Below are positions 1 to 7,487 of a DNA stretch of 23,050 nucleotides, in pieces. Both the position numbers and the translations under genes were made by a program. Positions within the stretch are counted from its first letter, which is position 1. The number at the start of each line of letters is the position of its first letter. The DNA lies in contig JASHQT010000409.1 of assembly GCA_030039005.1 (NCBI GenBank), positions 1 through 23,050 on the forward strand. Reading direction: 5' to 3'. The notes below the pieces were generated by a model. The model was not told the origin of the DNA. It worked only from the letters and a program-made list of their open reading frames with translations, and searched no databases. This DNA is from Bryobacteraceae bacterium. Its GTDB lineage: Bacteria > Acidobacteriota > Terriglobia > Bryobacterales > Bryobacteraceae.

Positions 1-593
1 GAGTTAAAGCTACGAACGAGTAACGGCCCGACCACGGGCACTAAAGTGCCCGCCACATCGCTGGCCGAAGTAAACGGAGCTTCGAGGATCAAGCCCGCGC
101 ACGGACGCCGAGACGCGAGATCGATGGCCACCGCCGTGCCCAGTGACTGGCCATGCAGGATGATTTGTTCGGCACGGTAGCCTTTGCCGAGCAAATACAT
201 GAACCCGGCTTCGCTGTCGCGATAGAGGCCCTTCTCGCTCGGGCTTCCGCCACTCTTGCCGTAGCCGCGATAATCAATCGCCAAGACTGAAGATCCCGCG
301 CGAGCGATCTCTCGGATATGCGCTGCGTAACGTGGAAGATCATCGCCGTTCCCGTGAAGGAACAACGTCGCCCAACGCGAGGCATCGCGCTGAACCCACC
401 AGCCGTGAATCCGCACGCCGTCGGAGGCTTCGATCCAGGCGTCGGACGCGCCAAGGCTCTGCTGCTCGTTCCAGTTACCTCTTGGGTACTTAGACGGATG
501 ATACAGCGCCCAATTGACCAGAAAATAAATCAGCCCGATCGCGCACACCAGGACGATTCCCGTACCAACAAGAACATTCACGCGTAGGCTCAC
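1..593 (-). CDS. alpha/beta hydrolase, N-terminal 197 aa (C-terminus beyond window edge)
   Basis: This is a serine hydrolase of the alpha/beta fold, membrane-anchored by its N-terminus, and its substrate is unknown. The reverse strand reads open from a GTG at 593 to the window edge. Residues about 7-27 form one hydrophobic segment. HGNG at 80-83 is the oxyanion-hole region, and HGQSLG has nucleophile Ser150. The DYRGYGKSGG stretch at 107-116 is typical of the BEM46/ABHD13/FrsA-like branch. The catalytic Asp and His would lie in the missing C-terminus. The GTG overlaps the stop of the upstream amidohydrolase gene as GTGA, so translation is probably coupled. A second GTG lies four codons in (581) and cannot be excluded as the start. 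Confidence 0.85.
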   Translation of the reverse strand, partial: MSLRVNVLVGTGIVLVCAIGLIYFLVNWALYHPSKYPRGNWNEQQSLGASDAWIEASDGVRIHGWWVQRDASRWATLFLHGNGDDLPRYAAHIREIARAGSSVLAIDYRGYGKSGGSPSEKGLYRDSEAGFMYLLGKGYRAEQIILHGQSLGTAVAIDLASRRPCAGLILEAPFTSASDVAGTLVPVVGPLLVRSFN

Positions 594-1888
594 CGCTCCG
601 CGCGGTCGTTTCTGAGAATGACGCCGTCCTTCATGACGAAGATCACGCTTTGAGTCTGCTGGATGTTCTCGACCGGATTGCCGGGCACGGCGACGACGTC
701 GGCTAGCAGCCCGGGCTTGAGCGCGCCGACTTTGTCCGCGAGTCCCAGCAGCTCCGCGGCCGAGCTGGTGCCAGCCATCAGCGACTGCGCGGGGGTCATG
801 CCATCGGCCGCCATAAACGCGAACTCGAGCGCATTTTCGCCATGCGGATAAACTGCGGCATCGGTGCCCAGCGCAATCTTGACGCCCAGGGCCACGGCGC
901 GGCGCAACATGGCGTCCTGCTGCTTGACGGCGCGATCGGCTTTGGCCTGCACCGCCGGCGGAAATTTGGACTCGGCCAGGCCCACGCGCGTGGTCAGTGT
1001 CGGCACCAGGAACGTCCCGCGATCGTGCATTAGGCGCATGTCTTCATCGTTGAGGAACGTGCCGTGTTCAATGGAATCGATTCCCGCCAGGATCGCTCTT
1101 TTGCTGGACTCGGCGCCGTGCGAATGCGCCGCTGTTTTGCGATGCAGCGTGTGCGCCTCATCCACCAGCGCGTTCAGCTCCGCTTGCGAGAGTTGCGGGA
1201 CGTCCACTTCATCGGTGGGCGAAAGCACGCCGCCGCTCGCGCAGGTTTTGATCACGTCCGCGCCGTATTTGATGTTGAAGCGTACGGCGTAGCGCGCCTG
1301 GTCGGGCGAATTGATCACGCCCTGCTCCGGCCCGCTCTCGTGACCGAACAGGCCGAAGCGAAAGCCATCCTCGTCGTCACAGTGGCCGCCGGTGGATCCG
1401 AGGGCGTGCACCGAAACCAGCATGCGCGGGCCGGGAACGATTCCCGCGTTGATCGCATTGCGCAGGCCGACATCGATGAAGTCGGCCGATCCGACGTCGC
1501 GCACCGTCGTAAATCCAGCCATAACAGTTTTGCGGGCGTTGGCGGTAGCGCGAATCGCTTTTTCGGAAATGGGACGCTGTAGCGAGAGCAGGGCGTCGCC
1601 GTTGTAATCAGGATTGAAATCGAAGGAGAGGTGCGTGTGCGCGTCGATGAATCCCGGCAGCAGCGTGGCGTCGCCCAGATCGATTTGCGTGGCGCCGGCC
1701 GGCACGCTAGACCCGCCGACGGATTGAATCACGCCGTTCGAGACCACCACCAGGCCAGGCGTCGCGATCCGGCCGCTCACGCTGTCGAACATGCGCTCCG
1801 CTTTCAAAACGTAGGTCCGGCTTTGCGCAAACACCGCGCTCGCGCACGCGAGCAGGGAACTCCCCAACACAGCTGCGGCAATCCTCAT
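590..1888 (-). CDS. secreted metal-dependent amidohydrolase (imidazolonepropionase/Xaa-Pro dipeptidase-like)
   Basis: This 432-aa protein has a signal peptide at residues 1-22 ending in AFAQS, so it acts outside the cytoplasm. It carries the metal-site residues of the amidohydrolase superfamily. HTH at 84-86 gives the two His ligands, Lys214 in VIKTCASGG is the likely carboxylated lysine, and His255/His257 and His275 follow. Asp343 in GTDAA is the catalytic Asp. The order matches the imidazolonepropionase-like/prolidase-like branch, whose members cleave cyclic amides or Xaa-Pro dipeptides. The exact substrate cannot be read from sequence. The gene sits 26 bp after a conserved hypothetical gene and overlaps the downstream alpha/beta hydrolase by 4 bp, so the three are probably co-transcribed. 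Confidence 0.9.
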   Translation of the reverse strand: MRIAAAVLGSSLLACASAVFAQSRTYVLKAERMFDSVSGRIATPGLVVVSNGVIQSVGGSSVPAGATQIDLGDATLLPGFIDAHTHLSFDFNPDYNGDALLSLQRPISEKAIRATANARKTVMAGFTTVRDVGSADFIDVGLRNAINAGIVPGPRMLVSVHALGSTGGHCDDEDGFRFGLFGHESGPEQGVINSPDQARYAVRFNIKYGADVIKTCASGGVLSPTDEVDVPQLSQAELNALVDEAHTLHRKTAAHSHGAESSKRAILAGIDSIEHGTFLNDEDMRLMHDRGTFLVPTLTTRVGLAESKFPPAVQAKADRAVKQQDAMLRRAVALGVKIALGTDAAVYPHGENALEFAFMAADGMTPAQSLMAGTSSAAELLGLADKVGALKPGLLADVVAVPGNPVENIQQTQSVIFVMKDGVILRNDRAER

Positions 1889-1914
1889 GGATGCAGCTTA
1901 GCAAACCGCCGCGT

Positions 1915-2454
1915 TCAGTCAGGCGAAGCGCCCGACATGCGGCGGGCATCAATAACCAGGTGAGACTCCAGATCCCCCGGCACCAAGAACCGCCAGTACT
2001 CGCCACGCGACCCGCTTGGAAAAACTTGCAAACGGAAACCGCCGGATAGTATCAGTTCGAAGCCGCCGAAATCATCGACCGAAACGCTCTCGACAACCAG
2101 CTTGTCGGTGCCATTGACCCAGGACCTGGTCGCACTGTCGAAGGATCGAAGGATCTCGCCCAACCGTTTCCGTTGTAAGTTCCCCGCCCGCCAGTCTTCC
2201 AAGTCTACCCCCTGATCTGTCTCCGCAGGTTCGTAGTAGTCGTCCGATCCAGTGACGATGTGCCCATTCTGAGTCAGCCGCCAGGGGCACTGGATGTGCA
2301 GCGCGTATTCGCCCACAGTGCCCCTACCAGATGGGTGGGGCCGGATCGCACCGAACGCGAAGTTTTTCATATCGGCCGCCTCACGTGCAATGGCGAGGGG
2401 AAGAGAAACAAGTGTCGAGAGCGACTGGACGATTTGAGTTTTGGTATCGCTCAT
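1915..2454 (-). CDS. conserved hypothetical protein, 179 aa
   Basis: I do not recognise a named family. The protein is soluble, with no signal peptide or membrane helix. A recognisable core, FAFGAIRPH then GTVGEYALHIQCPWRL at about residues 32-60, resembles uncharacterised proteins found in scattered soil bacteria. A second half, about residues 115-160, is rich in beta-strand patterns (KLVVESVSVDDFGGFELILSGGFRLQVFP). I chose the ATG at 2454 because homologous-looking sequence begins after it. The frame is open to an ATG at 2508, but neither start has a clear Shine-Dalgarno. It is the first gene of a minus-strand run with the amidohydrolase and alpha/beta hydrolase, divergent from the LigC-like gene. 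Confidence 0.7.
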   Translation of the reverse strand: MSDTKTQIVQSLSTLVSLPLAIAREAADMKNFAFGAIRPHPSGRGTVGEYALHIQCPWRLTQNGHIVTGSDDYYEPAETDQGVDLEDWRAGNLQRKRLGEILRSFDSATRSWVNGTDKLVVESVSVDDFGGFELILSGGFRLQVFPSGSRGEYWRFLVPGDLESHLVIDARRMSGASPD

Positions 2455-2571
2455 TGCATAAACGCGCTTGCCAGCGAACCGCACACCACGAACAACGTTT
2501 CTATGCATGCAAGCTTAACAAACAGCCGCCTTCAGGCACGTGTGGTTCAATGGAATGCGGAGGCATTACCC

Positions 2572-3534
2572 ATGAAGGTTGGTGTCGCCGGGCAAGGCGC
2601 TTTCGGCGTAAAACACATCGAAGCCATCCAGAATATCCCCGGCATCGAAATCATTACTCTGTCGGGAGGCAATCAGACCGCCACGGCGGAGGTGGCCAAG
2701 AAATACAACATTCCGCACTTTACCGGCGATTTGGCGGAGAGCCTGAAGCAGCCGGGCGTGGAAGCCGTGATCCTGGCCACTCCCACGCAGATGCATGCCG
2801 ATCAGGCGGTCGCGTGTATGAAGGCTGGCAAGCACGTGCAGGTGGAAATTCCCATGGCCGATTCGCTGGCCGATTCCGAGCGCATTCTGGAAGCGCAGAA
2901 GCAAACCGGTCTCATCGCCATGGCCGGCCACACGCGCCGTTTCAATCCGAGCCATCAGTGGATTCATAAGAAGATCCAAGCGGGCGAGTTGAAGGTGCAG
3001 CAAATGAACGTGCAGACCTATTTTTTCCGTCGCACGAATATGAACGCGGCCGGAAAACCGCGCAGTTGGACGGATCATCTGCTGTGGCACCACGCCTGCC
3101 ACACGGTGGATTTGTTTGCGTATCAGACGGGCCAGAAAATTTCCGAGTGCTTCGCGCTGGAAGGCCCGCACCATCCGGAATTGAAGATCGCGATGGACAT
3201 GAGCATCGGCTTGAAGGCGCCGGGCGGCGCGATCTGCACGCTCTCGCTCTCCTTCAACAACAAAGGCCCGCAGGGGACCTTCTTCCGTTATATTTGCGAC
3301 AATGGCACCTACGTCGCTTACTATGACGACCTAGTGGACGGCGACCAGAACAAGATCGATTTGAGCAAAGTGGATGTTTCGATGAACGGCATCGAGTTGC
3401 AGGATCGCGAATTCTTCGCCGCGATCAACGAAAAACGTGAACCCAACGCAAGCATCGCCCAGACCATCTCCGCGATGCAGGTGTTGGACCGGCTGGAGCG
3501 ACAGCTCAATTCGAAGGTCGGAACAGCGGCCTGA
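2572..3534 (+). CDS. ligC: Gfo/Idh/MocA oxidoreductase, LigC/PmdC-type 4-carboxy-2-hydroxymuconate-6-semialdehyde dehydrogenase
   Basis: LigC/PmdC enzymes oxidise the ring-cleavage product of protocatechuate (4,5-pathway) to 2-pyrone-4,6-dicarboxylate with NAD(P)+. The 320-aa protein has an N-terminal Rossmann segment, GVAGQGAFGVKH at about 4-15. It has VEIP at 91-94 where most Gfo/Idh/MocA members have EKP. It also carries the long LigC/PmdC blocks GHTRRFNPSHQW at 119-130, RRTNMNAAGKPRSWTDHLLW at 153-172 and HTVDLFAYQTG at 177-187. Length matches the family (about 315-320 aa). The start is set by a GGAGG at 2559-2563, 8 nt before the ATG; the frame is open upstream to 2260, but that part is antisense to another gene. 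No other protocatechuate 4,5-cleavage genes are in the window, so the physiological substrate is inferred. Confidence 0.85.
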   Translation: MKVGVAGQGAFGVKHIEAIQNIPGIEIITLSGGNQTATAEVAKKYNIPHFTGDLAESLKQPGVEAVILATPTQMHADQAVACMKAGKHVQVEIPMADSLADSERILEAQKQTGLIAMAGHTRRFNPSHQWIHKKIQAGELKVQQMNVQTYFFRRTNMNAAGKPRSWTDHLLWHHACHTVDLFAYQTGQKISECFALEGPHHPELKIAMDMSIGLKAPGGAICTLSLSFNNKGPQGTFFRYICDNGTYVAYYDDLVDGDQNKIDLSKVDVSMNGIELQDREFFAAINEKREPNASIAQTISAMQVLDRLERQLNSKVGTAA

Positions 3535-3547
3535 AAGTCGCCGGGAG

Positions 3548-4573
3548 TCAGGCGTGCATCGATTTCGCGGCCGGTTGCGTATGGCCGAGCACGCGATGGG
3601 GCTTGTACGGTTTCTCCAAGGCCGCGATTTCGTCCGCGCTGAGTTTCAGCTCCACCGAGGCGATCAGGTCGCGTAAATGCTGCGTCTTGGTGGCGCCGAT
3701 AATGGGCGACGTCACGCCTGGCGCTTGCAGCACCCAAGCGCAGGCCACCTGAGCCGCCGAAACTCCGCGCTGTTTCGCTGCCGACGCCACGGCGTCGGCC
3801 ACCTGAAAATCGTCTTCGCTATAGTACATATCGCGCGCCATGGTGTCCACTTGCGATCGCGTGGTGGATCCGCCCTCGCGGCTGCGGGTGCCTGTCAAGA
3901 ACCCGCGCGCCAGTGGACTCCAGGGAATCACGCCCACGCCTTGATCCATGCACAGCGGAATCATCTCGCGCTCTTCCTCGCGATAAACCAGGTTGTAGTG
4001 ATTCTGCATGGTCGTGAAGCGATGCCAGCCGTGCTCATTCGCCAGATACAAGGCCTTCGAAAACTGCCAGGCGGCCATGCTGCTCGCGCCCAGGTATCGA
4101 ACCTTGCCGGAGCGCACCAGCGCATCGAGCGCGTCGAGGGTCTCTTCGATCGGTGTGTGGAAATCCCAGCGATGGATCTGGTACAGGTCGATGTAATCCA
4201 TGTTCAGGCGCCGCAGCGAGGCCTCGCAGCCAGCCATAATATGCTTGCGGCTCAATCCGCGCTGGTTGGCGGTGGGGCCCATGCTGCCGAACACCTTGGT
4301 GGCAACCACGATTTCATCGCGCGACGCCATTTCGTTCAAATAGGCTCCGGTGATCTCCTCGCTCAAGCCCGCCGAATAGACATCGGCGGTGTCGAAGAAA
4401 TTGATTCCCGCGTCGAGCGCGATCTGAAAATGCTCGCGCGCGTCGTCCTTGTTCACGTGCCAGCCGCGCGTGCCTTGCGCCCACGGGGGAACTTCGCCTC
4501 CGCCGTAGCTCATGCATCCCAAGCAGAGCCGCGATACGGTGATTCCGGTTTTGCCGAGTAAAGTATATTGCAT
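3548..4573 (-). CDS. aldo/keto reductase
   Basis: This 341-aa protein is an NADPH-dependent reductase of the aldo/keto reductase superfamily with a TIM-barrel fold. It opens with the usual LGKTGITVSRLCLG and carries the catalytic tetrad Asp61 and Tyr66 (FFDTADVYS), Lys93 (ATKVFG) and His134 (YQIHRWD). The later NLVYREEEREMIPLC and GVIPWSPLARGFLTG blocks fit the YajO/general-stress-protein-69 type branch. The substrate is unknown. It is convergent with the LigC-like gene, with only 13 bp between the stops. A GGAGGG lies 14 nt before the ATG, which is rather far for a ribosome binding site. It appears to be a single-gene unit. Confidence 0.92.
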   Translation of the reverse strand: MQYTLLGKTGITVSRLCLGCMSYGGGEVPPWAQGTRGWHVNKDDAREHFQIALDAGINFFDTADVYSAGLSEEITGAYLNEMASRDEIVVATKVFGSMGPTANQRGLSRKHIMAGCEASLRRLNMDYIDLYQIHRWDFHTPIEETLDALDALVRSGKVRYLGASSMAAWQFSKALYLANEHGWHRFTTMQNHYNLVYREEEREMIPLCMDQGVGVIPWSPLARGFLTGTRSREGGSTTRSQVDTMARDMYYSEDDFQVADAVASAAKQRGVSAAQVACAWVLQAPGVTSPIIGATKTQHLRDLIASVELKLSADEIAALEKPYKPHRVLGHTQPAAKSMHA

Positions 4574-4653
4574 CGTGTCGTTGACTTCCCTCCAGAAAAC
4601 CTCAGTTTAGCCTGACCCGGCGGTGCATTCGAGCACTGGTGTTTTTACTATAG

Positions 4654-4683
4654 GTGACAGCCTCAGTTACAGGGCGATAAAAT
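4654..4683 (+). promoter_or_regulatory. candidate housekeeping promoter for the 71-aa gene
   Basis: GTGACA at 4654-4659 matches the -35 consensus TTGACA at five of six bases. TAAAAT at 4678-4683 matches the -10 consensus TATAAT at five of six, and the spacing is 18 nt. Transcription would start near 4690, leaving a leader of about 50 nt that contains the hairpin at 4707-4727. This is a consensus reading by eye and has not been tested. Confidence 0.4.
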
Positions 4684-4706
4684 GACAATTGCGCGGGCGG
4701 CGGCTC

Positions 4707-4727
4707 ACAAAAGAGGGGGTCTTTTGT
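4707..4727 (+). promoter_or_regulatory. perfect inverted repeat touching the ribosome binding site of the 71-aa gene
   Basis: ACAAAAGA (4707-4714) and TCTTTTGT (4720-4727) are exact reverse complements around a GGGGG loop. The GGAGG ribosome binding site starts at 4729, one base after the right arm, and the ATG is at 4741. As RNA it would be a small A/U-rich hairpin in the leader. As DNA it could be an operator. Either reading would place control close to translation initiation of the downstream gene. Confidence 0.5.
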
Positions 4728-4740
4728 TGGAGGCATCAAA

Positions 4741-4956
4741 ATGACGCAGCATTACAGCATCGAGCGCTCGCAAATTCAGGCCATTTTCGACCAGGCCGAA
4801 GCGATCTCGCGCTGGCTGGCGGAAAACGCTCCGGGTTGCGAGCTCTCGCAAAAGCATCTCGACCCAGGGACCGTGGAGCAGATCTATTGGCACTACGGCT
4901 ACTTTTGCGCCATCAGGGACATCCTGGCCCTCATCGGACCGGAATCAACCGAATAA
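4741..4956 (+). CDS. small conserved-looking hypothetical protein, 71 aa
   Basis: I do not recognise the family. The protein is soluble and predicted largely helical, with no signal peptide. It contains a run of aromatics and Cys (YWHYGYFCAIRDILALIG) near residues 49-66. It is supported as a real gene by a strong GGAGG at 4729-4733 seven bases before the ATG, a plausible promoter at 4654-4683 and a leader hairpin. Its last 12 bp overlap the end of the GIY-YIG-like gene on the other strand. Confidence 0.65.
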   Translation: MTQHYSIERSQIQAIFDQAEAISRWLAENAPGCELSQKHLDPGTVEQIYWHYGYFCAIRDILALIGPESTE

Positions 4957-5289
4957 GCGGCAGCGCGGACATTTCCAGTCCACTCCCGCTGGACGCTGCG
5001 GATGAATCGGATTATCGCGCGGCTCGAAATCATGGTAGAGAGCGCATTCTTTCTCGAAAGCGGCCTGGGCGGTGGAGCAGGGCTCGTAGCGGAAGCGCTT
5101 GTAGGAGCCGACATGAACGTGCAATTGATTATTGACGTCGATGTCCGAGCGGCCCACGTAGACCACGCGAAAGTGGGTCAGATCGGAGGATTCTTCCAGC
5201 GCGTAAACGCCCGGCTGACGTTCTCTGACCTCGGCGTCGATCACTGCGTCAGTCAGAGCGAAAGGACCGAGCAATCCATTCTCCGCCAT
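4945..5289 (-). CDS. GIY-YIG-like mini-protein with a C-terminal CxxC zinc-binding tail
   Basis: This 114-aa protein has GVY at 27-29 and YVG at 44-46, in the spacing expected of the GIY-YIG nuclease fold. A glutamate follows in AAFEKECALYHDF (Glu79 or Glu81) where the family places its metal-binding Glu. The C-terminus IHPQRPAGVDWKCPRC carries His and Cys107/Cys110, probably a zinc site. The conserved Arg usually found about eight residues after YIG is not obvious (DVNNQLHVHV instead), so activity is uncertain. The start at 5289 is set by GGAGGAGG about 9 nt upstream; the frame continues open to 5370 without a better signal. It is convergent and overlaps the 71-aa gene by 12 bp. Role unknown. 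Confidence 0.7.
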   Translation of the reverse strand: MAENGLLGPFALTDAVIDAEVRERQPGVYALEESSDLTHFRVVYVGRSDIDVNNQLHVHVGSYKRFRYEPCSTAQAAFEKECALYHDFEPRDNPIHPQRPAGVDWKCPRCRLFG

Positions 5290-5468
5290 TGTGGGCGCCT
5301 CCTCCGATTCCTTTAAGCAGTGAGGATCCATAGCAGTGGCCAACCCACAGTTCCCCTGCGGCAAACGCAAGGCGCGTCCAGGCCATCAGCGGAGCCTGTG
5401 TGGGTGATGCCACCTAAGCAGTTGTCATCCCCGCAGCACTAACACTCAAAGCAGCTTATTATACACTC

Positions 5469-6629
5469 ATGAAGCGCAGCACTGATCGAATTCTGACGAC
5501 CCACGCCGGACGCCTGGAGGGACCTCGCGACCTGCGCGAAATGACCTTGAGTTTTATGAGCGGGAAGGGTCCGGATCTTGACACGGTGATGAATCAGGTG
5601 CAATCCGGGATCGTGGAGACCATCCACAAACAAATCGATGCCGGCATCGACATCATCAGCGACGGAGAACTGGGAAAGATCGGCTTCGGCCGCGCCTACT
5701 ATGCGCCGCGGCTCTCCGGGCTCGGCACGCGCAAATTGAATCCCGGCGAAACCGGCTGGATGGGCGGCCAATCCGGCGAACGGAAGGAGTTCGCCGAGTT
5801 CTACAAAGATCTCAATTTCGAGGCGTTATTGCCGCCGGAGCGCAACATCTGCAACGGGCCGATCGCTTATACCGGGCAACAGGCGGTTGCCAACGACATC
5901 GCCATGTTCAAAAAAGCGCTGGCCGAATCCGGCGCGCACCCGGCAGAGACGTTCCTGTGCGTGCTGGCGCCAGGCTGGCTGGAGCACTTCTTCCACAACG
6001 AGTATTATCCGACTGACGAGCAATATTTATTCGCGCTGGCCGACGCGATGAAGCACGAATACAAGGCCATCGTAGATGCGGGCTTCATTCTGCAGCTCGA
6101 CGATCCCGCGTTGCCCGACACCTACGACATGATCGTGCCCACGCCGACCGTCGCCGAGTACCGCAAGTTCGCCGAAGTCCGGATTGACGCGCTCAATCAC
6201 GCGCTGGCGGGGCTTCCGGAGGACCGCGTGCGCTATCACATCTGCTGGGGAAGCTGGCACGGGCCGCACACCCACGACCTGCCGCTAAAGCATGTGATCG
6301 ACATCATGCTGAAGGTGAAAGCCGGCGCGTATTCGGTGGAAGCAGCCAACCCACGGCACGAGCACGAATGGAAGGTGTGGAAGGACGTCAAGCTGCCCGA
6401 CGGCAAGATCCTGATTCCCGGCGTGGTGAGTCACGCGAGCAACGTGGTGGAGCATCCCGAATTGGTGGCGGACCGGATCGCGCTATACGCGGGGCTGGTG
6501 GGACGCGAGAACGTGATCGCCGGAACCGATTGCGGGCTCGGGCTGCGCGTCCATCACCAGATTGCCTGGGCCAAGCTGAAGGCGCTGGCGGAGGGCGCGG
6601 CGCTGGCGAGCAAGCAACTCTGGAATTAA
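5469..6629 (+). CDS. cobalamin-independent methionine synthase C-terminal domain (MetE/UROD-like) protein
   Basis: The 386-aa protein consists only of the catalytic barrel of cobalamin-independent methionine synthase and lacks the N-terminal duplicate domain of full MetE (about 750 aa). Zinc-ligand candidates are His257 and Cys259 in VRYHICWG, Glu291 in VEAANPRHEHE, and Cys355 in AGTDCGLG. The start MKRSTDRILTTHAG is typical of stand-alone members annotated as cobalamin-independent methionine synthase II. Many such proteins act in degradation or methyl transfer rather than methionine synthesis, so the substrate is open. There is no clear Shine-Dalgarno. An AT-rich TTATTATAC lies 5 nt before the ATG, so a very short leader is possible. 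Confidence 0.85.
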   Translation: MKRSTDRILTTHAGRLEGPRDLREMTLSFMSGKGPDLDTVMNQVQSGIVETIHKQIDAGIDIISDGELGKIGFGRAYYAPRLSGLGTRKLNPGETGWMGGQSGERKEFAEFYKDLNFEALLPPERNICNGPIAYTGQQAVANDIAMFKKALAESGAHPAETFLCVLAPGWLEHFFHNEYYPTDEQYLFALADAMKHEYKAIVDAGFILQLDDPALPDTYDMIVPTPTVAEYRKFAEVRIDALNHALAGLPEDRVRYHICWGSWHGPHTHDLPLKHVIDIMLKVKAGAYSVEAANPRHEHEWKVWKDVKLPDGKILIPGVVSHASNVVEHPELVADRIALYAGLVGRENVIAGTDCGLGLRVHHQIAWAKLKALAEGAALASKQLWN

Positions 6630-6655
6630 CCTGGGCTTCGGCGGCCAGGGACAAA

Positions 6656-7399
6656 CTACCAAGGAATGGACCCGTTCTCGTTGAAAAAGCCACCGGTGGG
6701 TCCGTCTTCGCCGAGAGTCGCGTATTGGATGGCGGCCACCGCGCCCTGCGCCGCGGTGCGCGGGCCACTGTGGTTGTTGAGATCGGTAGCGCAATAGCCG
6801 GGGCAGATGGTGTTCACCTTGATCGGCGTGTCGCGCAACTCCTTGGCGAATTGAATGGTCATGCTGTTGAGCGCCGATTTCGACGTGCAATAGCCCAGAG
6901 CGAGAAAATCGCCCAACCCAGAATTCGTGTCACTCGCAATGGTGAGTGAGCCCAGGGTGCTGGTCACATTCACGATGCGGCCGTGCTTCGATTTCCGGAG
7001 CAGCGGCAGCATGGCCTGGATCAGCGCCACTGGGCCGAAGAAATTGGTCTCGTAGACCTCGCGGACTTTGGCGAGATCCACGTTGCTCGGCTTCGCGTTC
7101 CATTCGCCAATACCGGCGTTGTTGATCAAGATGTCGAGCCGGCCGAATTCCTGGCCGATCCATTCGGCCGCGCGCTCGATCGTAGCGCGGTCGGTCACAT
7201 CCAGCCGAACAAAACGGGCATCGGCGCCCTCGGCGCGCAACTTCTCCACCGCGGTCTGGCCGCGCCATTGATCGCGCGCGCCCACCAGGACGGTAATTTT
7301 TCTGGCACCCAGCCCCCGCGCGGTCTCAAAGCCGATCCCTTTGTTGGCGCCGCTGATCAGCGCGACGTCGCCCGCAAACATTTGCACGTTTTCCATCAT
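6656..7399 (-). CDS. short-chain dehydrogenase/reductase (carbonyl-reductase-like SDR)
   Basis: This 247-aa NAD(P)-dependent oxidoreductase has the classical SDR layout. SGANKGIG at 16-23 binds the cofactor, the FVRLDVTD region at 63-70 follows, and NNAG is at 93-96. The catalytic residues are Ser147 (NVTSTLGS), Tyr170 and Lys174 (YCTSK). The C-terminal GYCATDLNNHSGPRT matches plant/bacterial carbonyl-reductase-like members. Starts are possible at 7399, 7396 or 7381; none has a good Shine-Dalgarno. The frame is open upstream to 7795, but that part is antisense to the Spy-like gene. The gene is divergent from the ECF-regulated Spy-like gene. Confidence 0.88.
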   Translation of the reverse strand: MMENVQMFAGDVALISGANKGIGFETARGLGARKITVLVGARDQWRGQTAVEKLRAEGADARFVRLDVTDRATIERAAEWIGQEFGRLDILINNAGIGEWNAKPSNVDLAKVREVYETNFFGPVALIQAMLPLLRKSKHGRIVNVTSTLGSLTIASDTNSGLGDFLALGYCTSKSALNSMTIQFAKELRDTPIKVNTICPGYCATDLNNHSGPRTAAQGAVAAIQYATLGEDGPTGGFFNENGSIPW

Positions 7400-7423
7400 T
7401 CGCCAGTCTATCCGATTAGGAGC

Positions 7424-7454
7424 ATGTAAACCCGCATTTGGGAAACTTCGTCTA
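7424..7454 (+). promoter_or_regulatory. ECF-type promoter P1 of the secreted Spy-like gene
   Basis: ATGTAAACCCGCATT (7424-7438) supplies a GTAAACC-type -35 element. CGTCTA (7449-7454) supplies the CGTC-type -10 typical of ECF sigma factors. The same upstream block, 14 of 15 bases identical, recurs ahead of the ECF sigma gene with CGTC at exactly the same offset. Transcription would start near 7460, giving a leader of about 28 nt that keeps the AGGAG ribosome binding site at 7474-7478. Confidence 0.7.
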
Positions 7455-7487
7455 CACGCGGCGAAATCACATGAGGAGCTTCCACCA

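Noticed and set aside
2260..2571. N-terminal extension of the LigC-like reading frame
   Set aside because: It is antisense to the conserved hypothetical gene, and the family start MKVGVAGQGAFG follows a good GGAGG at 2559-2563.
5290..5468. Cobalamin or other riboswitch before the MetE-like gene
   Set aside because: No B12-box or other conserved riboswitch core was recognised; only an AT-rich TTATTATAC near the ATG.
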